This document shows, in pieces, positions 17,262 to 28,980 of a DNA stretch of 64,000 nt. Numbering within the stretch: the stretch's first letter is position 1; every line of letters starts with the position of its first letter. The notes beneath the pieces are model-generated. The model was not told where the DNA came from, did no database searches, and saw only the letters and a program-made list of their open reading frames with translations. The DNA lies in the NCBI RefSeq assembly GCF_029094525.1, contig NZ_CP119107.1:1240001-1304000 (forward strand). Reading direction: 5' to 3'. The position numbers and the translations under genes were made by a program. This DNA is from Pullulanibacillus sp. KACC 23026 (GTDB lineage Bacteria; Bacillota; Bacilli; Bacillales; Sporolactobacillaceae).

Positions 17262-19208
17262 ATGATGAGCCAGACGGAGAGTGACCTACTGCAAAGCACG
17301 GCATGGATTCCAACTGAGTTTGACCGCTATCTCTTCCATGAAGGCACCTTGTATGAAAGCTATAAAATGCTGGGTGCTCATGTGATGACTGTCAACGGTG
17401 AATCAGGTGTTCGATTTGCTGTATGGGCTCCACATGCTGAAAGGGTTGCGGTAGTTGGGGATTTTAATCATTGGGACGGCAGCGGGCACCGTCTTACGCA
17501 AATTCCTCAATCGGATATATGGTATGGGTTCATTCCAGGGATAGAGGAAGGGAGTCTTTATAAGTATGAACTCGTATCAAACCACCAAATCTTTTTGAAA
17601 TCAGACCCCTATTCCTTTTATTCTGAAGTGCGGCCAAAGACAGCTTCAATTGTCCATCGGCTGGGTCAGTATAAGTGGCATGATCAGGCCTGGTTGAACG
17701 AAAGAAGAAAAACAGATATTTACCATCGCCCTTTACTCATCTATGAAGTGCATTTGGGTTCCTGGAAGAAGAAAGCGGACGGGACGCTCTTAAGTTATCG
17801 AGAATTCGCTGAAGAGTTAGTCGATTACGTGGCAGATAGGGGCTATACCCACATTGAATTAATGCCAGTCATGGAGCACCCGTACGATCGGTCATGGGGG
17901 TATCAGATAACCGGCTATTATTCTTTGACGAGCCGTTTTGGCAGCCCTGAGGATTTTATGTATTTTGTCGACACTTGCCATCAGAGAGGAATTGGCGTCA
18001 TTTTGGACTGGGTCCCTGTTCATTTTTGTAAAGATGCCCATGGCCTCAGTCGTTTTGATGGAACTCCTTTGTTTGAGCCTCAGGATACCGAAAGAGCCGA
18101 GCGACATAATTGGGGCACTTATAACTTTGATTTTTCAAAGCCTGAGGTATGGAGTTTTCTTATTTCAAATCTTTTATTTTGGATGGAACAGTACCATGTA
18201 GATGGCTTCCGCATTGATGCAGTCTCGCACATGATTTATCTCAACCACGATCGATCCTCTGATCGCCCTCTTCGCAACATAGAAGGTGGAGAAACCAATC
18301 TCGAAGCGATTGCTTTTGTTAAAAGAATGAATGAAGTCTTATTTAGCCGCTACCCTGGCGTCTTAATGATTGCTGAAGAAGCAACGGATTGGCCGCTCGT
18401 AACGGGTCAAACAGACAAAGGGGGACTCGGTTTTAACTACAAATGGAACATGGGCTGGGTTCATGATGTCCTTCGCTACATGGCGATGGAGCCAATAGAA
18501 AGACAAAACCATTATCATTTACTTACCTTCTCATTGCTTTACACCTACTCTGAAAATTTTATTCTTCCATTTTCACACGATGAACTTGTACATGGAAAGC
18601 GTTCTTTGCTTAATAAAATGGCAGGGTCCTATGAAGAAAAATTTGCTAATTTACGGTTGTTACATGGTTTCTTTATGATGCATCCGGGCAAGAAGCTTAC
18701 TTTTATGGGAAATGAATTGGGGCAATTTGATGAATGGAAAGACCTCGAACAGGTTGATTGGGAATTACTCGAGAACTTTGATTCCCACCGCACCTTTAAT
18801 TGTTTCGAACGTGAACTGGTTCAATTTTATAAAAAATGGCCTTGTTTTTGGCGGTTAGACCACGAATTCGAAGGCTTTCAATGGATTGAAGCGAATGCAA
18901 ACCAAGATTGTATCATAGCTTTTATTAGACAAGGTAAACGCAAGGGTGATGCGGCCATTATTGTTTGTAATTTTTCACGCAACCACTATGACGATTATCG
19001 ACTAGGTGTTCCTTCAAGTGGAAACTATCTTGAAATGTTTAACACAGATTGTGCAAGATATGGTGGGAATACGAATGAAGAAGGACAAATGGTATCTTCC
19101 GAGGAGCTCCCTTATCAGGGGCAGCCATGCAGCGTAATGCTTTCCCTTCCCCCTCTGAGTATGCTTGTGTTCATGAAAGAAACTAAAAAACGATTGAGGA
19201 GGTCTTAA
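17262..19208 (+). CDS. glgB: GlgB, 1,4-alpha-glucan branching enzyme
   Basis: 648 residues, normal for Bacillus GlgB. A CBM48 module ([20 protein letters not shown], about residues 48-67) precedes a GH13 barrel. Catalytic regions: [14 protein letters not shown] (nucleophile Asp), [10 protein letters not shown] (acid Glu) and [11 protein letters not shown] (transition-state Asp). It moves glucan chains to form alpha-1,6 branches. Two ATG codons are adjacent (17262 and 17265); AAGGCGG lies before them. First gene of glgBCDA. Confidence 0.97.
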   Translation: MMSQTESDLLQSTAWIPTEFDRYLFHEGTLYESYKMLGAHVMTVNGESGVRFAVWAPHAERVAVVGDFNHWDGSGHRLTQIPQSDIWYGFIPGIEEGSLYKYELVSNHQIFLKSDPYSFYSEVRPKTASIVHRLGQYKWHDQAWLNERRKTDIYHRPLLIYEVHLGSWKKKADGTLLSYREFAEELVDYVADRGYTHIELMPVMEHPYDRSWGYQITGYYSLTSRFGSPEDFMYFVDTCHQRGIGVILDWVPVHFCKDAHGLSRFDGTPLFEPQDTERAERHNWGTYNFDFSKPEVWSFLISNLLFWMEQYHVDGFRIDAVSHMIYLNHDRSSDRPLRNIEGGETNLEAIAFVKRMNEVLFSRYPGVLMIAEEATDWPLVTGQTDKGGLGFNYKWNMGWVHDVLRYMAMEPIERQNHYHLLTFSLLYTYSENFILPFSHDELVHGKRSLLNKMAGSYEEKFANLRLLHGFFMMHPGKKLTFMGNELGQFDEWKDLEQVDWELLENFDSHRTFNCFERELVQFYKKWPCFWRLDHEFEGFQWIEANANQDCIIAFIRQGKRKGDAAIIVCNFSRNHYDDYRLGVPSSGNYLEMFNTDCARYGGNTNEEGQMVSSEELPYQGQPCSVMLSLPPLSMLVFMKETKKRLRRS

Positions 19209-19212
19209 CAAC

Positions 19213-20367
19213 ATGCGCCGGAAAAAGTGGTTGGCAATGCTGTTAGCGGGTGGACAGGGCACAAGGTTAGGAGAGTTAACAAAAGAATTAGCTAAACCAG
19301 CGGTCCCTTACGGAGGTAAATATCGGATTATTGATTTTGCTCTCAGCAACTGTAATCATTCAGGAATTAACACGGTGGGGGTCTTAACACAATATCAGCC
19401 TCATGTCTTAAATGCTTATATTGGAAATGGAAAAGCGTGGGATTTAGATCGGTTGTTCGGAGGCGTGGCACTCCTTCCTCCATATAAAGGCGAGGGAGGC
19501 GGAGAATGGTATAAAGGAACAGCTAATGCTATATATCAGAATATTCATTATATCGATCAATATAATCCTGAATTCGTTGTGGTTCTTTCCGGCGATCATA
19601 TTTATAAAATGAATTATAATGATTTGCTCGAGGTACATGAACGCAATCAAGCCGATGCAACCATTGCCGTGATACCGGTTCCTTGGCGGGAAGCCCATCG
19701 TTTTGGCATCATGACAACAAGTGAGAATGGGCAGATTGTGGAATTTCAAGAAAAACCGGAGGAACCGATTAGCAATCTAGCCTCAATGGGTGTCTATATT
19801 TTTAATTGGCCATTGCTTCGGCAAATCTTGATAGAAGATGAAGCCAATGCCCTCTCCACTAATGATTTTGGAAAAGACATCATTCCTCGCTTATTAGGTG
19901 AACGCAAAAGATTATTTGCCTATGAATTTAATGGCTATTGGAAGGATGTTGGGACCATTGAAAGCCTGTGGGAAGCTCATATGGATTTGATTGAGGAAAA
20001 ACCGGCTTTCGATCTGTTTGATCCCAATTGGAAGATCTTTGCGGGTAATGCCAACCACCCGCCTCAATATATAGCGAAGGAAGCTAAGGTGCGCCGATCG
20101 TTGGTGAATGAAGGGTGTGTGATCTATGGGGAGGTCAATCATTCCGTCATATCTTACAACGTTCGGGTAGGGAAAGGATCGGTTATAAAAGATTCGGTCA
20201 TTATGCCTGGTGCGAGCATCGGTGAAAATGTGAGAATTGAAAAAACGATCGTCGGCAGCCAAGCAGTCATTACTGATGGACAGTGTATAGGGTCGTCCGA
20301 AGCGAATGCGCCTGTAACACTATATGGCGGGGATGCGTTCGATCTTCAAAGTCAAGAGTTGGGTTAA
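19213..20367 (+). CDS. glgC: GlgC, glucose-1-phosphate adenylyltransferase
   Basis: 384 residues. Nucleotidyltransferase signature [20 protein letters not shown] at the N-terminus with [20 protein letters not shown], then the C-terminal left-handed beta-helix ([18 protein letters not shown]). It makes ADP-glucose from ATP and glucose-1-phosphate, the committed step of glycogen synthesis. GAGGAGG for ATG 19213 lies within the end of glgB, and the gap between the genes is 4 bp, so translation is probably coupled. Confidence 0.97.
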   Translation: MRRKKWLAMLLAGGQGTRLGELTKELAKPAVPYGGKYRIIDFALSNCNHSGINTVGVLTQYQPHVLNAYIGNGKAWDLDRLFGGVALLPPYKGEGGGEWYKGTANAIYQNIHYIDQYNPEFVVVLSGDHIYKMNYNDLLEVHERNQADATIAVIPVPWREAHRFGIMTTSENGQIVEFQEKPEEPISNLASMGVYIFNWPLLRQILIEDEANALSTNDFGKDIIPRLLGERKRLFAYEFNGYWKDVGTIESLWEAHMDLIEEKPAFDLFDPNWKIFAGNANHPPQYIAKEAKVRRSLVNEGCVIYGEVNHSVISYNVRVGKGSVIKDSVIMPGASIGENVRIEKTIVGSQAVITDGQCIGSSEANAPVTLYGGDAFDLQSQELG

Positions 20368-20394
20368 AAATTAAAGTCAGATAGAAAAGGAACG

Positions 20395-21507
20395 ATGCAA
20401 ATGGATAAAGTGTTGGGCGTTATTAATCTTGTTAATGAAAGTCATTATTTAAAAGAATTAACTTCTCATCGTTGTCTGTCCTCAGTCCCTTTTGGAGGGC
20501 GATATCGCCTTATTGATTTCACTTTATCAAATTTTATCAATGCTGATATGACTCAGGTCGCTATTTTTCCAAAAGAACGCTATCGTTCCCTTATGGACCA
20601 CCTCGGTTCCGGAAAAGAATGGGACTTAGACAGGCAAACAGGCGGTTTATATATTTTGCCACCGCTTCAGGCCACCGATTCTATTAAAGGAGATCTGCAG
20701 CAATTTCATGATCACCTGGAGATCTTTAAACGGACCTGCTGCCGAGAGGTCATTATATCACCAGGTATTCATGTTAATAAAATCGATTATAATCGGGTAA
20801 TTCGGACTCATAGAGAGAATGGTGCCGATTTAACCGTTATTTATAAAGCATATGATGGCCAGCCGGTTCATAAACCGATGTATCATAAGTGTGAACTGGA
20901 TGAGCAGGGGAATGTGAAGGACATTGACCTGTTTACGATCCCGAAATTAGGAGACCCCGTCCTGCTTGAAACCTATGTCATTAAAAAAGAGATTTTGATT
21001 GGTTTAATTGAAGAATGTGTTGGAAATGAAGAGTATAGCTTTCTAAAAGATGTGGTCAAAGCGCATCTTCAATCATTGAATGTTATGGGCTATCCGTTCT
21101 TAGGAAAAATGTTTTTCATCCATTCGATTGAAAGTTTCTTAGATTGCCAGCTCCAATTATTAGATCCTGAGCTGTCCCATTCTCTCTTTTATGAGGATTG
21201 GGATGTATTGACGAAAATTAAACATGAGGCACCCGCACGCTTTGGAGATTCGTCTTTTGTTTCTAATTCCTTAATTGCAAACGGCTGTGAGATTGATGGA
21301 ACGGTAGAAAACAGTGTCTTATTCAGAGGAGTGAAGGTTCATCCGGGAGCCTTTGTTAAAAACAGTATTATTATGCAAAAAGGAGAGATTGAAGAAGGCG
21401 CTTATATAGAAAATGTCATCATGGATAAGCAAGGCAGAATTAGTAGTCATCGAACTTTAAGAGGGCATCATGACCCTATTTTAGTTAAAAAATCTGAAGT
21501 GATCTAG
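20395..21507 (+). CDS. glgD: GlgD, GlgC-like regulatory subunit
   Basis: 370 residues, related to GlgC along its length but with the catalytic signature degraded: the N-terminus reads MQMDKVLGVINLVNESHYLK instead of LAGGxGTRL. SSVPFGGRYRLIDFTLSNFIN is kept. In Bacillus relatives GlgD combines with GlgC to form the active ADP-glucose pyrophosphorylase. It starts 27 bp after glgC with AAAAGG ahead of ATG 20395; a second ATG at 20401 is possible. Confidence 0.94.
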   Translation: MQMDKVLGVINLVNESHYLKELTSHRCLSSVPFGGRYRLIDFTLSNFINADMTQVAIFPKERYRSLMDHLGSGKEWDLDRQTGGLYILPPLQATDSIKGDLQQFHDHLEIFKRTCCREVIISPGIHVNKIDYNRVIRTHRENGADLTVIYKAYDGQPVHKPMYHKCELDEQGNVKDIDLFTIPKLGDPVLLETYVIKKEILIGLIEECVGNEEYSFLKDVVKAHLQSLNVMGYPFLGKMFFIHSIESFLDCQLQLLDPELSHSLFYEDWDVLTKIKHEAPARFGDSSFVSNSLIANGCEIDGTVENSVLFRGVKVHPGAFVKNSIIMQKGEIEEGAYIENVIMDKQGRISSHRTLRGHHDPILVKKSEVI

Positions 21508-21521
21508 TTGGGGGAGACCAA

Positions 21522-22976
21522 GTGAATAGTTTATTTGCGGCATCTGAGTGTGCACCTTTCATTAAAACGGGCGGTTTAGGAGACGTTATAGGGGCTCTGC
21601 CCAAAGCCTTGGTGAAGAAGGGGGTCTCCGTCAGTGTGATTCTCCCTAAATACAAAGATCTATCTGAAAAGTACGGGCATGAGTTTACATTCGTGAGAAG
21701 CTTCGAAGTACCGGTTGGAAGGCGCAGGCAATATTGTGGCCTTTTTAAGCTAGAGTCTGAAGGGGTTACTTACTATTTATTGGATAATGAACAGTATTTC
21801 AAAAGGCATGGAAGCTACGGCTTTTATGATGATGGAGAACGCTTTGCCTTTTTTTCCCGTGCGGTGCTAGAGGCCTTGCCTTTCTTAGATGAAAGGCCTG
21901 ACGTTATTCATTGCCATGATTGGCAGACAGGGCCAATCAGTGCCCTATTGAAAGCCCATTACAGCAATCATCCGTTTTATCAAGGGATCAAAACTCTTTT
22001 CACAATTCATAATCTTAAGTATCAAGGGGTTTATCCAAAGTCAGTCTTGTATGAACTTCTTGATCTGAGTGAGCTTTACTTTACAGAGGATGGTCTTGAA
22101 TTCTATGGGAATGTCAGTTATATGAAAGCAGGCCTAGCCTTTTCAGATAAATTGACAACGGTTAGCCCTTCTTATGCTGAAGAAATTCAAACCCCCTATT
22201 ATGGCGAGAAACTCGATGGTTTTTTGAGAAAGCGTGGGCACGATTTGGCAGGGATTATAAATGGGATCGATGTGGATGAGTATAATCCCGGGACGGACCT
22301 TTTTCTTGCTGAAAGATTCAAGACAATAGAAGGGAAAGCACTCAATAAGACAGCCCTTCAGAGAGAGCTTGGATTACCGGAACACTCGGATAGGCCTATA
22401 ATGAGCATGGTGACAAGACTTGTGGAGCAAAAGGGTATGGATCTTGTGCTCCGCGTAATTCATGAAATCCTTCAGGAACAGGTTCAATTCGTTATTCTTG
22501 GAACAGGTGAGGAAGCCTACGAACAGGCTTTTAAGGCTCTTGCTCGTGAGTATCCGGAGAAATTTGTATTTTGCTGCTATTTTGATGAAGGGTTAGCAAG
22601 ACGAATTTATGCAGGTTCGGACCTTTTTCTAATGCCATCCAAATTTGAACCGTGCGGGATTGGACAGTTATTTGCGCTTCGCTATGGAACGCTCCCCATT
22701 GTTCGGGAAACGGGTGGTTTGAAGGATACGGTAATATCCTATAATGAGTTTACAAATGAAGGTAATGGCTTTACTTTTGCCAATTATAATGCTCATGACA
22801 TGCTCTATACCATTGAGCGCGCTTTATGGTTTTATCACTTTCAACCGAGTAAATGGATGGAACTCGCAGATCGGGCCTTACACCTCGATTTCAGTTGGGA
22901 CCAATCCGCTGCTCACTACATAGAGCTTTATTATGAACTTCTTAATCAATCCGCTCAAGCTTGGAGCATGAGTTGA
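21522..22976 (+). CDS. glgA: GlgA, glycogen synthase
   Basis: 484 residues, GT5 family, adding glucose from ADP-glucose to the glycogen chain. ECAPFIKTGGLGDVIGALPK at the N-terminus contains the ADP-glucose binding KTGGLGD; DVIHCHDWQTG and, near the C-terminus, PSKFEPCGIGQLFALRYGT are typical. Start GTG 21522 follows GGGGGAG, 14 bp after glgD. It is the last gene of the operon. In B. subtilis glgP follows here, but in this window the next features are a terminator and hutH. Confidence 0.97.
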   Translation: MNSLFAASECAPFIKTGGLGDVIGALPKALVKKGVSVSVILPKYKDLSEKYGHEFTFVRSFEVPVGRRRQYCGLFKLESEGVTYYLLDNEQYFKRHGSYGFYDDGERFAFFSRAVLEALPFLDERPDVIHCHDWQTGPISALLKAHYSNHPFYQGIKTLFTIHNLKYQGVYPKSVLYELLDLSELYFTEDGLEFYGNVSYMKAGLAFSDKLTTVSPSYAEEIQTPYYGEKLDGFLRKRGHDLAGIINGIDVDEYNPGTDLFLAERFKTIEGKALNKTALQRELGLPEHSDRPIMSMVTRLVEQKGMDLVLRVIHEILQEQVQFVILGTGEEAYEQAFKALAREYPEKFVFCCYFDEGLARRIYAGSDLFLMPSKFEPCGIGQLFALRYGTLPIVRETGGLKDTVISYNEFTNEGNGFTFANYNAHDMLYTIERALWFYHFQPSKWMELADRALHLDFSWDQSAAHYIELYYELLNQSAQAWSMS

Positions 22977-23107
22977 CAATTAAACATCCGGCCATTATTG
23001 TTAGAAGAGGTACAGTACTGCTAAAGTGGCACTATTATTAATAAGAACGAGTGGATCGCGATGAACAGGGCCTTATATGTAGGCATTTTAATAATACGAA
23101 TCAATCA

Positions 23108-23150
23108 AGAGGATCTTATATGTAAAAGCATATAAGATCCTCTTTTTTTT
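23108..23150 (+). terminator. Strong terminator between glgA and hutH
   Basis: AGAGGATCTTATATG (23108-23122) pairs perfectly with CATATAAGATCCTCT (23129-23143), followed by T8. It is 130 bp after glgA and 51 bp before the hutH start, so it could end the glg transcript or be a leader terminator of hut. Confidence 0.93.
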
Positions 23151-23200
23151 AATGCTTTAGCGTGGTAACTGTTCAGAGAATTAGCATAGAGGTGAACAGC

Positions 23201-24715
23201 ATGATTGAATTAGATGGCAGTCATTTAACCATTAAGGAATTTGAAAAAATCGTTCTTTTGGATGAAAGCGTGAAGGCAACGGATGAGAGCTGGGAACGGG
23301 TTCAAGAAAGCCGTCGGGCTGTTGAATCAGTTGTCGAAAATGGGCAAATCGTTTATGGGATTACGACAGGCTTTGGGAAGTTGAGCGATGTGTATATTGC
23401 TCGAGAGGATGTTGAGGACTTGCAGCTTAATCTCATTAGAAGCCATGCCTGCGGAGTGGGAGCTCCTTTTCCTGAAAAAGTAGCCAGAGGCATGCTTTTG
23501 TTGAGAGCGAATGCACTCTTAAAAGGGTATTCCGGTGTCCGTCAGGAAGTGATCGAGCGCTTATTAGATTTATTGAATCATCAAATTCATCCTGTTATCC
23601 CGCAGCAAGGCTCACTTGGAGCAAGTGGGGACCTCGCTCCTCTTGCTCATTTGGCCCTTGTTTTAATTGGAGAGGGAGAGGTCATTTATAAGGGAGAACG
23701 TCTGGACACGAATCTTGTTTACGATCAATTAGGCTGGTTGCCTTTGCGTTTGTCCGCTAAAGAGGGATTAGCACTCATTAATGGAACACAGGCGATGACA
23801 TCTCAAGGTGTCATTAATTTACTTAAAGCGATTCGTCTAGCGCGTCTATCAGAAGTAACGGCTGCTCTAACAATGGAGGCATTAGAAGGCGTTATGACAG
23901 CTTTCGATGAAGCAGTCCATGTGGCAAGAGGCTATCAAGAACAAATTGATGTTGCCCGCCGAATGAGAGCTTATCTAGACAGGAGTGAGTTGACGACGAA
24001 TCAAGGTGAAAAGCGCGTTCAGGATGCGTATTCACTGAGATGTATTCCTCAAGTGCACGGTGCCTCGTGGCAAACGATTCAGTATGTCAAAGAAAAACTG
24101 ACGATCGAGATGAACGCGGCGACTGACAACCCGCTTATTTTTGATGGAGGTGCCAAAATCATTTCGGGAGGGAATTTTCATGGCCAACCGATTGCCTTCG
24201 CTATGGATTTTCTTAAGATTGGGGTAGCAGAACTGGCAAATATTTCGGAGAGACGAATTGAACGGCTTGTTAACCCGCAGTTAAATGACTTGCCGCCTTT
24301 TCTGAGCCGGCATCCTGGTGTTGAATCGGGAGCGATGATTTTACAATATACTGCTGCTTCACTTGTTTCAGAGAATAAGACATTAGCGCACCCGGCAAGC
24401 GTTGATTCCATTCCATCGTCAGCGAATCAAGAAGACCATGTCAGTATGGGGACAACGGGAAGCAGACATTGCGCCCAAATTATTGAAAATGTGAGTCGGG
24501 TGTTGGCCATTGAATGCTTTTGTGCCTTACAAGCCCTTGAATTCCGTGACCGCAAGAAGCTGGCCCCGAGAACCCGAGCGATCTATGAAGCAGGAAGGCG
24601 TCTTGTGGAAGCCGTTGAACATGACCGCGTCTTTTCTCATGATATTGAAAACATCCATCAATGGTTTGAATCGGAGGAATGGAACAGCCTGCTCTTACCG
24701 ATTGATGAAGAATAA
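23201..24715 (+). CDS. hutH: HutH, histidine ammonia-lyase
   Basis: ATG 23201 is chosen over an upstream in-frame GTG because AGAGGTGA is placed just before it. 504 residues, standard length. The self-forming MIO cofactor arises from Ala-Ser-Gly at residues 141-143 within [27 protein letters not shown] at the N-terminus is conserved. It deaminates L-histidine to urocanate and ammonia. A terminator follows (24720-24759), so the distal hut genes are probably transcribed partly on their own. Confidence 0.97.
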   Translation: MIELDGSHLTIKEFEKIVLLDESVKATDESWERVQESRRAVESVVENGQIVYGITTGFGKLSDVYIAREDVEDLQLNLIRSHACGVGAPFPEKVARGMLLLRANALLKGYSGVRQEVIERLLDLLNHQIHPVIPQQGSLGASGDLAPLAHLALVLIGEGEVIYKGERLDTNLVYDQLGWLPLRLSAKEGLALINGTQAMTSQGVINLLKAIRLARLSEVTAALTMEALEGVMTAFDEAVHVARGYQEQIDVARRMRAYLDRSELTTNQGEKRVQDAYSLRCIPQVHGASWQTIQYVKEKLTIEMNAATDNPLIFDGGAKIISGGNFHGQPIAFAMDFLKIGVAELANISERRIERLVNPQLNDLPPFLSRHPGVESGAMILQYTAASLVSENKTLAHPASVDSIPSSANQEDHVSMGTTGSRHCAQIIENVSRVLAIECFCALQALEFRDRKKLAPRTRAIYEAGRRLVEAVEHDRVFSHDIENIHQWFESEEWNSLLLPIDEE

Positions 24716-24719
24716 GATC

Positions 24720-24759
24720 AACCATCCGCTTCTTTAATAGAGCGGGTGGTTTTCTTTTT
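24720..24759 (+). terminator. Terminator after hutH
   Basis: AACCATCCGCT pairs with AGCGGGTGGTT (one G-T pair), followed by TTCTTTTT. Confidence 0.8.
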
Positions 24760-24889
24760 ACTAAGAAACTGATACTTGCTGAACATTCAACCTCGTTTCA
24801 TTTAAACCTCTGCTAAAAAAAGCCTTAACGTTTTATATCTTTCATACAATTTAGATATAGATAAAAAATGTTAAGAGGGGGAAATCAAC

Positions 24890-26551
24890 ATGATCGCCAA
24901 AAGGATTCGGTCACCAAGGGGAACACAGTTAACAACAAAAGGCTGGGAGCAGGAGGCCGCCCTTCGAATGCTGTGCAATAATTTGGATCCAGAAGTAGCT
25001 GAAAATCCGGAAGAATTGGTCGTCTATGGCGGAAGGGGAAAGGCTGCCCGCAGCTGGGAGGCATTTGAAGCCATTGTTCAATCCCTCAAAAAGCTAGAGA
25101 ACGATGAAACGCTGCTCGTTCAATCTGGAAAACCGGTAGGCGTGTTTAAAACTCATGAACGAGCTCCGCGGGTTCTTTTATCTAACTCGGTTCTTGTCCC
25201 GAAATGGGCCAATTGGGAGCATTTCCATGAACTTGAAAAAGCAGGCCTCATGATGTATGGGCAAATGACTGCAGGAAGCTGGATATATATTGGAAGTCAA
25301 GGGATTTTGCAAGGGACTTACGAAACCTTCCGAGCGATTGCCGACCAGCATTTTGGCGGATCGCTTAAGGGGACGTTGACTCTTACAGCAGGACTTGGCG
25401 GAATGGGTGGTGCTCAACCGCTTGCTGTTACGATGAATGAAGGGGTTGTTCTCGCAGTAGAGGTTGACCCTAAACGTATTCAAAAGCGAATAGATACCAA
25501 CTATTGTGATCGTATGACAGAATCATTGGATCTCGCATTGGCTTGGGCCCAAGACGCTCTTCAGGCAAAGCGGCCTTTATCGATTGGTCTTGTTGGAAAT
25601 GCCTCAGAGGTTCACCAAGAGATTTTAAATAGAGGCGTGAAAATAGACATTGTGACCGACCAAACCTCGGCTCATGATCCGTTAAATGGCTATATTCCAG
25701 CCGGCATCAAGCTAGAGGAAGCGGAAAAGCTTCGGCAAATCAATCCTAAAGCTTATGTAAAAAAGGCCTCTGAGAGCATGGCTAGGCACGTTGAAGCGAT
25801 GCTGGCTTTTCAAAAGGGGGGAGCTGTTGTATTTGACTACGGAAACAATATTCGTCAAGTTGCGAAGGATCATGGCGTTGAGGCTGCTTTTTGTTTTCCA
25901 GGCTTTGTTCCGGCGTATATCCGTCCCCTCTTCTGTGAAGGAAAAGGACCGTTTCGTTGGGCAGCCTTATCTGGTGACCCTGAAGATATCTATAGGACGG
26001 ATCGCTTACTTTTAGAACTTTTTCCTGAAAATGAAGGGTTAAAGCGCTGGATTACTATGGCGCAAGAAAAAGTGGCTTTTCAAGGCCTCCCTTCTAGAAT
26101 TTGTTGGTTAGGCTATGGCGAACGTGAGAAAATGGGTCTTGCGTTGAATGAGCTTGTGAAAAAAGGTGAGCTTAAAGCTCCTATTGTTATTGGGCGTGAT
26201 CATTTGGACTGCGGGTCTGTGGCATCACCGAACCGTGAAACAGAAGGTATGCGTGACGGCAGTGATGCGGTGGGGGACTGGGCCGTTTTAAATGCGCTGC
26301 TTAATACAGCGGCAGGGGCGAGCTGGATTTCCTTTCATCACGGTGGTGGCGTCGGAATGGGTTACTCCCTGCATGCCGGCATGGTTGTTGTGGCCGATGG
26401 TTCAAAACGTGCGGAAGAGAAGCTGGTCCGTGTTCTCCAAACAGATCCTGGTATGGGCATCATTCGTCACGTGGATGCTGGTTATGAAAAAGCCGAGGTA
26501 GTAGCAAAAGCGAAGGGTGTCCGCATTCCAATGTGGGAGGTGGAGGGCTAA
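24890..26551 (+). CDS. hutU: HutU, urocanate hydratase
   Basis: 553 residues. The NAD-binding [15 protein letters not shown] (about residues 170-184) and the catalytic cysteine region [15 protein letters not shown] (about 444-458) are present. It converts urocanate to 4-imidazolone-5-propionate. ATG 24890 follows AGAGGGGG. It begins hutUIG, with hutI starting 3 bp after its stop. Confidence 0.98.
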   Translation: MIAKRIRSPRGTQLTTKGWEQEAALRMLCNNLDPEVAENPEELVVYGGRGKAARSWEAFEAIVQSLKKLENDETLLVQSGKPVGVFKTHERAPRVLLSNSVLVPKWANWEHFHELEKAGLMMYGQMTAGSWIYIGSQGILQGTYETFRAIADQHFGGSLKGTLTLTAGLGGMGGAQPLAVTMNEGVVLAVEVDPKRIQKRIDTNYCDRMTESLDLALAWAQDALQAKRPLSIGLVGNASEVHQEILNRGVKIDIVTDQTSAHDPLNGYIPAGIKLEEAEKLRQINPKAYVKKASESMARHVEAMLAFQKGGAVVFDYGNNIRQVAKDHGVEAAFCFPGFVPAYIRPLFCEGKGPFRWAALSGDPEDIYRTDRLLLELFPENEGLKRWITMAQEKVAFQGLPSRICWLGYGEREKMGLALNELVKKGELKAPIVIGRDHLDCGSVASPNRETEGMRDGSDAVGDWAVLNALLNTAAGASWISFHHGGGVGMGYSLHAGMVVVADGSKRAEEKLVRVLQTDPGMGIIRHVDAGYEKAEVVAKAKGVRIPMWEVEG

Positions 26552-26554
26552 TCT

Positions 26555-27808
26555 ATGTACGATCTGTTAATTGAAAACATTGGACAGCTATTAACTATGG
26601 AAGGACCGAATCGACCTAGAAAAGGCAGAGAAATGGGCCAAATCACGGTTAAAGATAACGCTGCACTTGCTGTTGAGCAAGGAAAGGTGGCATGGATTGG
26701 GTCAGCAGAGGAGGCACACTCCCTTAAAGCCTCCCGAACAATGAACGCCAAAAGCCAGCTGGTAACACCGGGACTAGTGGAGCCCCATACACATCTAGTT
26801 TTTGGGGGAACTCGTGAGAATGAGGTAGCTCTTAAGCAAAAGGGGTTTTCATATTTAGAGATTCTTGAAAGAGGTGGCGGCATTCTTTCAACGGTTCGGG
26901 CAACACGAGCAGCTTCTTTGGAGGAATTAGTAAAAAAAGCTAACCGTTCACTCGATCGATTTTTGTCCTTTGGGGTGACGACATTAGAAGCCAAAAGCGG
27001 CTACGGTCTTGATAAAAAAACAGAACTAAAGCAATTAGAGGCCATAAAGGCTCTAAATAGTCATCCCATTGAGCTTGTTTCCACTTTTCTTGGGGCTCAT
27101 GCGGTTCCGCTTGAATTTAAAGGGAACACAAAGGGATTTTTAAAGGAAATGGAAGATTTATTGGATGAAATCAAGTCACAAAATCTAGCGGAATTTGTTG
27201 ATATATTTTGTGAGTCAGGTGTTTTTTCCGTTGAGGAGTCAAGAGCCTATCTAGCGCGAGCCAAGGAAAAAGGGTTTGGTATCAAAATTCATGCCGATGA
27301 ACTCTATCCTTTAGGCGGTACGGAGCTTGCGATTGATCTAGAGGCGGTGTCAGCCGATCATTTAGTTGCCATAAGTGAAAAGGGAATTCAACAGCTGGCA
27401 GAGAGTAAGACCATTGCTACCCTACTTCCAGGGACGACCTTTTACCTAGGTAAAGATCATTATGCTCCGGGGCGGTCGATTATTGACTGCGGAGGGGCCG
27501 TCACTTTATCGACTGATTTCAATCCAGGTAGCTCTGTTACAGAAAATCTTCAGCTCATCATGAGTCTCGCTCTGCTTAAAATGAATCTGACACCAGAGGA
27601 AATTTGGAATGCCGTGACAGTCAACGCTGCCTTTGCAATTGGAAGAGGGGATGTCGCTGGTCAGCTTGCTGTTGGACGACCGGCGGACTTCGTCATTTGG
27701 GATGCCGAGAATTATGTGTATGTTCCTTACCATTATGGTGTTTCTCATACTCAATTTGTTTTCAAAAACGGAAATTGTGTGTACGAGAGGAGCAGTGGAT
27801 ATGTCTAA
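26555..27808 (+). CDS. hutI: HutI, imidazolonepropionase
   Basis: 417 residues, metal-dependent amidohydrolase. [11 protein letters not shown] (about residues 77-87) gives the HxH metal site; [12 protein letters not shown] and STDFNPGS carry later His and Asp ligands. It hydrolyses imidazolonepropionate to N-formimino-L-glutamate. The ribosome binding site (GGGAGGTGGAGGG) lies in the end of hutU. The stop overlaps the start of hutG by 8 bp. Confidence 0.97.
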   Translation: MYDLLIENIGQLLTMEGPNRPRKGREMGQITVKDNAALAVEQGKVAWIGSAEEAHSLKASRTMNAKSQLVTPGLVEPHTHLVFGGTRENEVALKQKGFSYLEILERGGGILSTVRATRAASLEELVKKANRSLDRFLSFGVTTLEAKSGYGLDKKTELKQLEAIKALNSHPIELVSTFLGAHAVPLEFKGNTKGFLKEMEDLLDEIKSQNLAEFVDIFCESGVFSVEESRAYLARAKEKGFGIKIHADELYPLGGTELAIDLEAVSADHLVAISEKGIQQLAESKTIATLLPGTTFYLGKDHYAPGRSIIDCGGAVTLSTDFNPGSSVTENLQLIMSLALLKMNLTPEEIWNAVTVNAAFAIGRGDVAGQLAVGRPADFVIWDAENYVYVPYHYGVSHTQFVFKNGNCVYERSSGYV

Positions 27809-28760
27809 ACCTCCATTTTTAAAATCAGCGGGCCAGACAGCCTTTCAAGATTCGATGGTCACAAAATTTGGAGATGTTCTTCTACCGTGGGATGGTCAAG
27901 AAGGGGTAAAGGGCTTTGGGTTAATGGGTCTTCCTCTCTCCAAAACCTCTATCAGTCATTCAGGTGCCTCCTTTGCCCCAGAGTCAGTACGTTCAGTGTT
28001 TAAAAACATGGCCACCTATGCGGTTGAGCAGGATATAGATTTAGCTGCGGTACCTTGGACTGATCTTGGCGATGTGCAAATGCATTTAACGGACATGAAC
28101 GAAAGTCATAATAGGATTGCCTCTACCATGAATGATGTCATGACGTCTAATCCAGAACTTATACCTATTCTAATTGGTGGGGATCATTCCGTAACAGCAT
28201 CTGCTTTCTCTGGCTTATCACAAGCACTTAGAAAAAAGGCAGGCATCATTCAATTGGATGCCCATCATGATTTGAGGAATGTGGAAGACGGAGGACCCTC
28301 TAACGGTACTCCTTTTCGGCGTCTGATTGAAACCCTTAATTTAGATCCCCGGCACCTTGTTCAAATAGGCATCAGAAACTTTGCTAATAGCCAAGAGTAT
28401 TCGGCTTATGCTCGTGAAAAAGGAGTTACTGTTTTTACGATGAGGGAGATTCGTGAAAAAGGCATACGAACCATTGGGCGGCAGGCTTATCAAAAACTGG
28501 CAAAAGAAGTCGAGTTTATCTACGTCTCGGTGGATATGGATGTATTAGATCAAGCTTATGCACCTGGTTGTCCGGCTATTCTGCCTGGTGGAATGCATCC
28601 GGAAGATTTATTTTCAGCCTTAGTCTATTTGGGATCACAGTCTTTAACGAAAGCGATCGACCTGGTTGAAATTGATCCAAAATTAGATAGTCGTGATCAA
28701 ACAAGCCGAATGGCAGTGATGGCGTTTTTATCATTTGTTTTGGGGAAACAGCTGGGCTAG
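27801..28760 (+). CDS. hutG: HutG, formimidoylglutamase
   Basis: Start ATG 27801, after GAGGAGC, overlaps hutI; 319 residues. It belongs to the arginase/agmatinase superfamily: manganese ligands in [23 protein letters not shown] and [16 protein letters not shown]. It releases formamide and glutamate, the last step of the pathway. An earlier in-frame start lies inside hutI and is not credible. No hutM (permease) or hutP (regulator) is found in the window. Confidence 0.96.
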   Translation: MSKPPFLKSAGQTAFQDSMVTKFGDVLLPWDGQEGVKGFGLMGLPLSKTSISHSGASFAPESVRSVFKNMATYAVEQDIDLAAVPWTDLGDVQMHLTDMNESHNRIASTMNDVMTSNPELIPILIGGDHSVTASAFSGLSQALRKKAGIIQLDAHHDLRNVEDGGPSNGTPFRRLIETLNLDPRHLVQIGIRNFANSQEYSAYAREKGVTVFTMREIREKGIRTIGRQAYQKLAKEVEFIYVSVDMDVLDQAYAPGCPAILPGGMHPEDLFSALVYLGSQSLTKAIDLVEIDPKLDSRDQTSRMAVMAFLSFVLGKQLG

Positions 28761-28811
28761 TTCAAAAGGTTTGTCGGGGTCCTTCTTTTCTGTGTTAGCC
28801 ATACACGTGCA

Positions 28812-28848
28812 GCATATAGTTGAAACGGGTATAAGTTCAACTATATGC
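28812..28848 (+). terminator. Inverted repeat after hutG
   Basis: GCATATAGTTGAA and TTCAACTATATGC are perfectly complementary (13 bp, 11-base loop). Only TTATTTCT follows, so termination strength is uncertain. Confidence 0.6.
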
Positions 28849-28913
28849 TTATTTCTAGTGGTCAAAATTAAAATTATAAAATGCATTAATCCATTTAATA
28901 CCTGCATTTATTA

Positions 28914-28942
28914 TACAGTTAAGGATTTGATTGTGATAAAAT
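28914..28942 (+). promoter_or_regulatory. Promoter of the FAH-family gene
   Basis: TACAGT (28914-28919), 17-bp spacer and TAAAAT (28937-28942) with a TGA extension just before the -10. Confidence 0.5.
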
Positions 28943-28980
28943 AAAGAGGATTCTGAAAAAGTGTCTTTGGAGGGTGAAAG

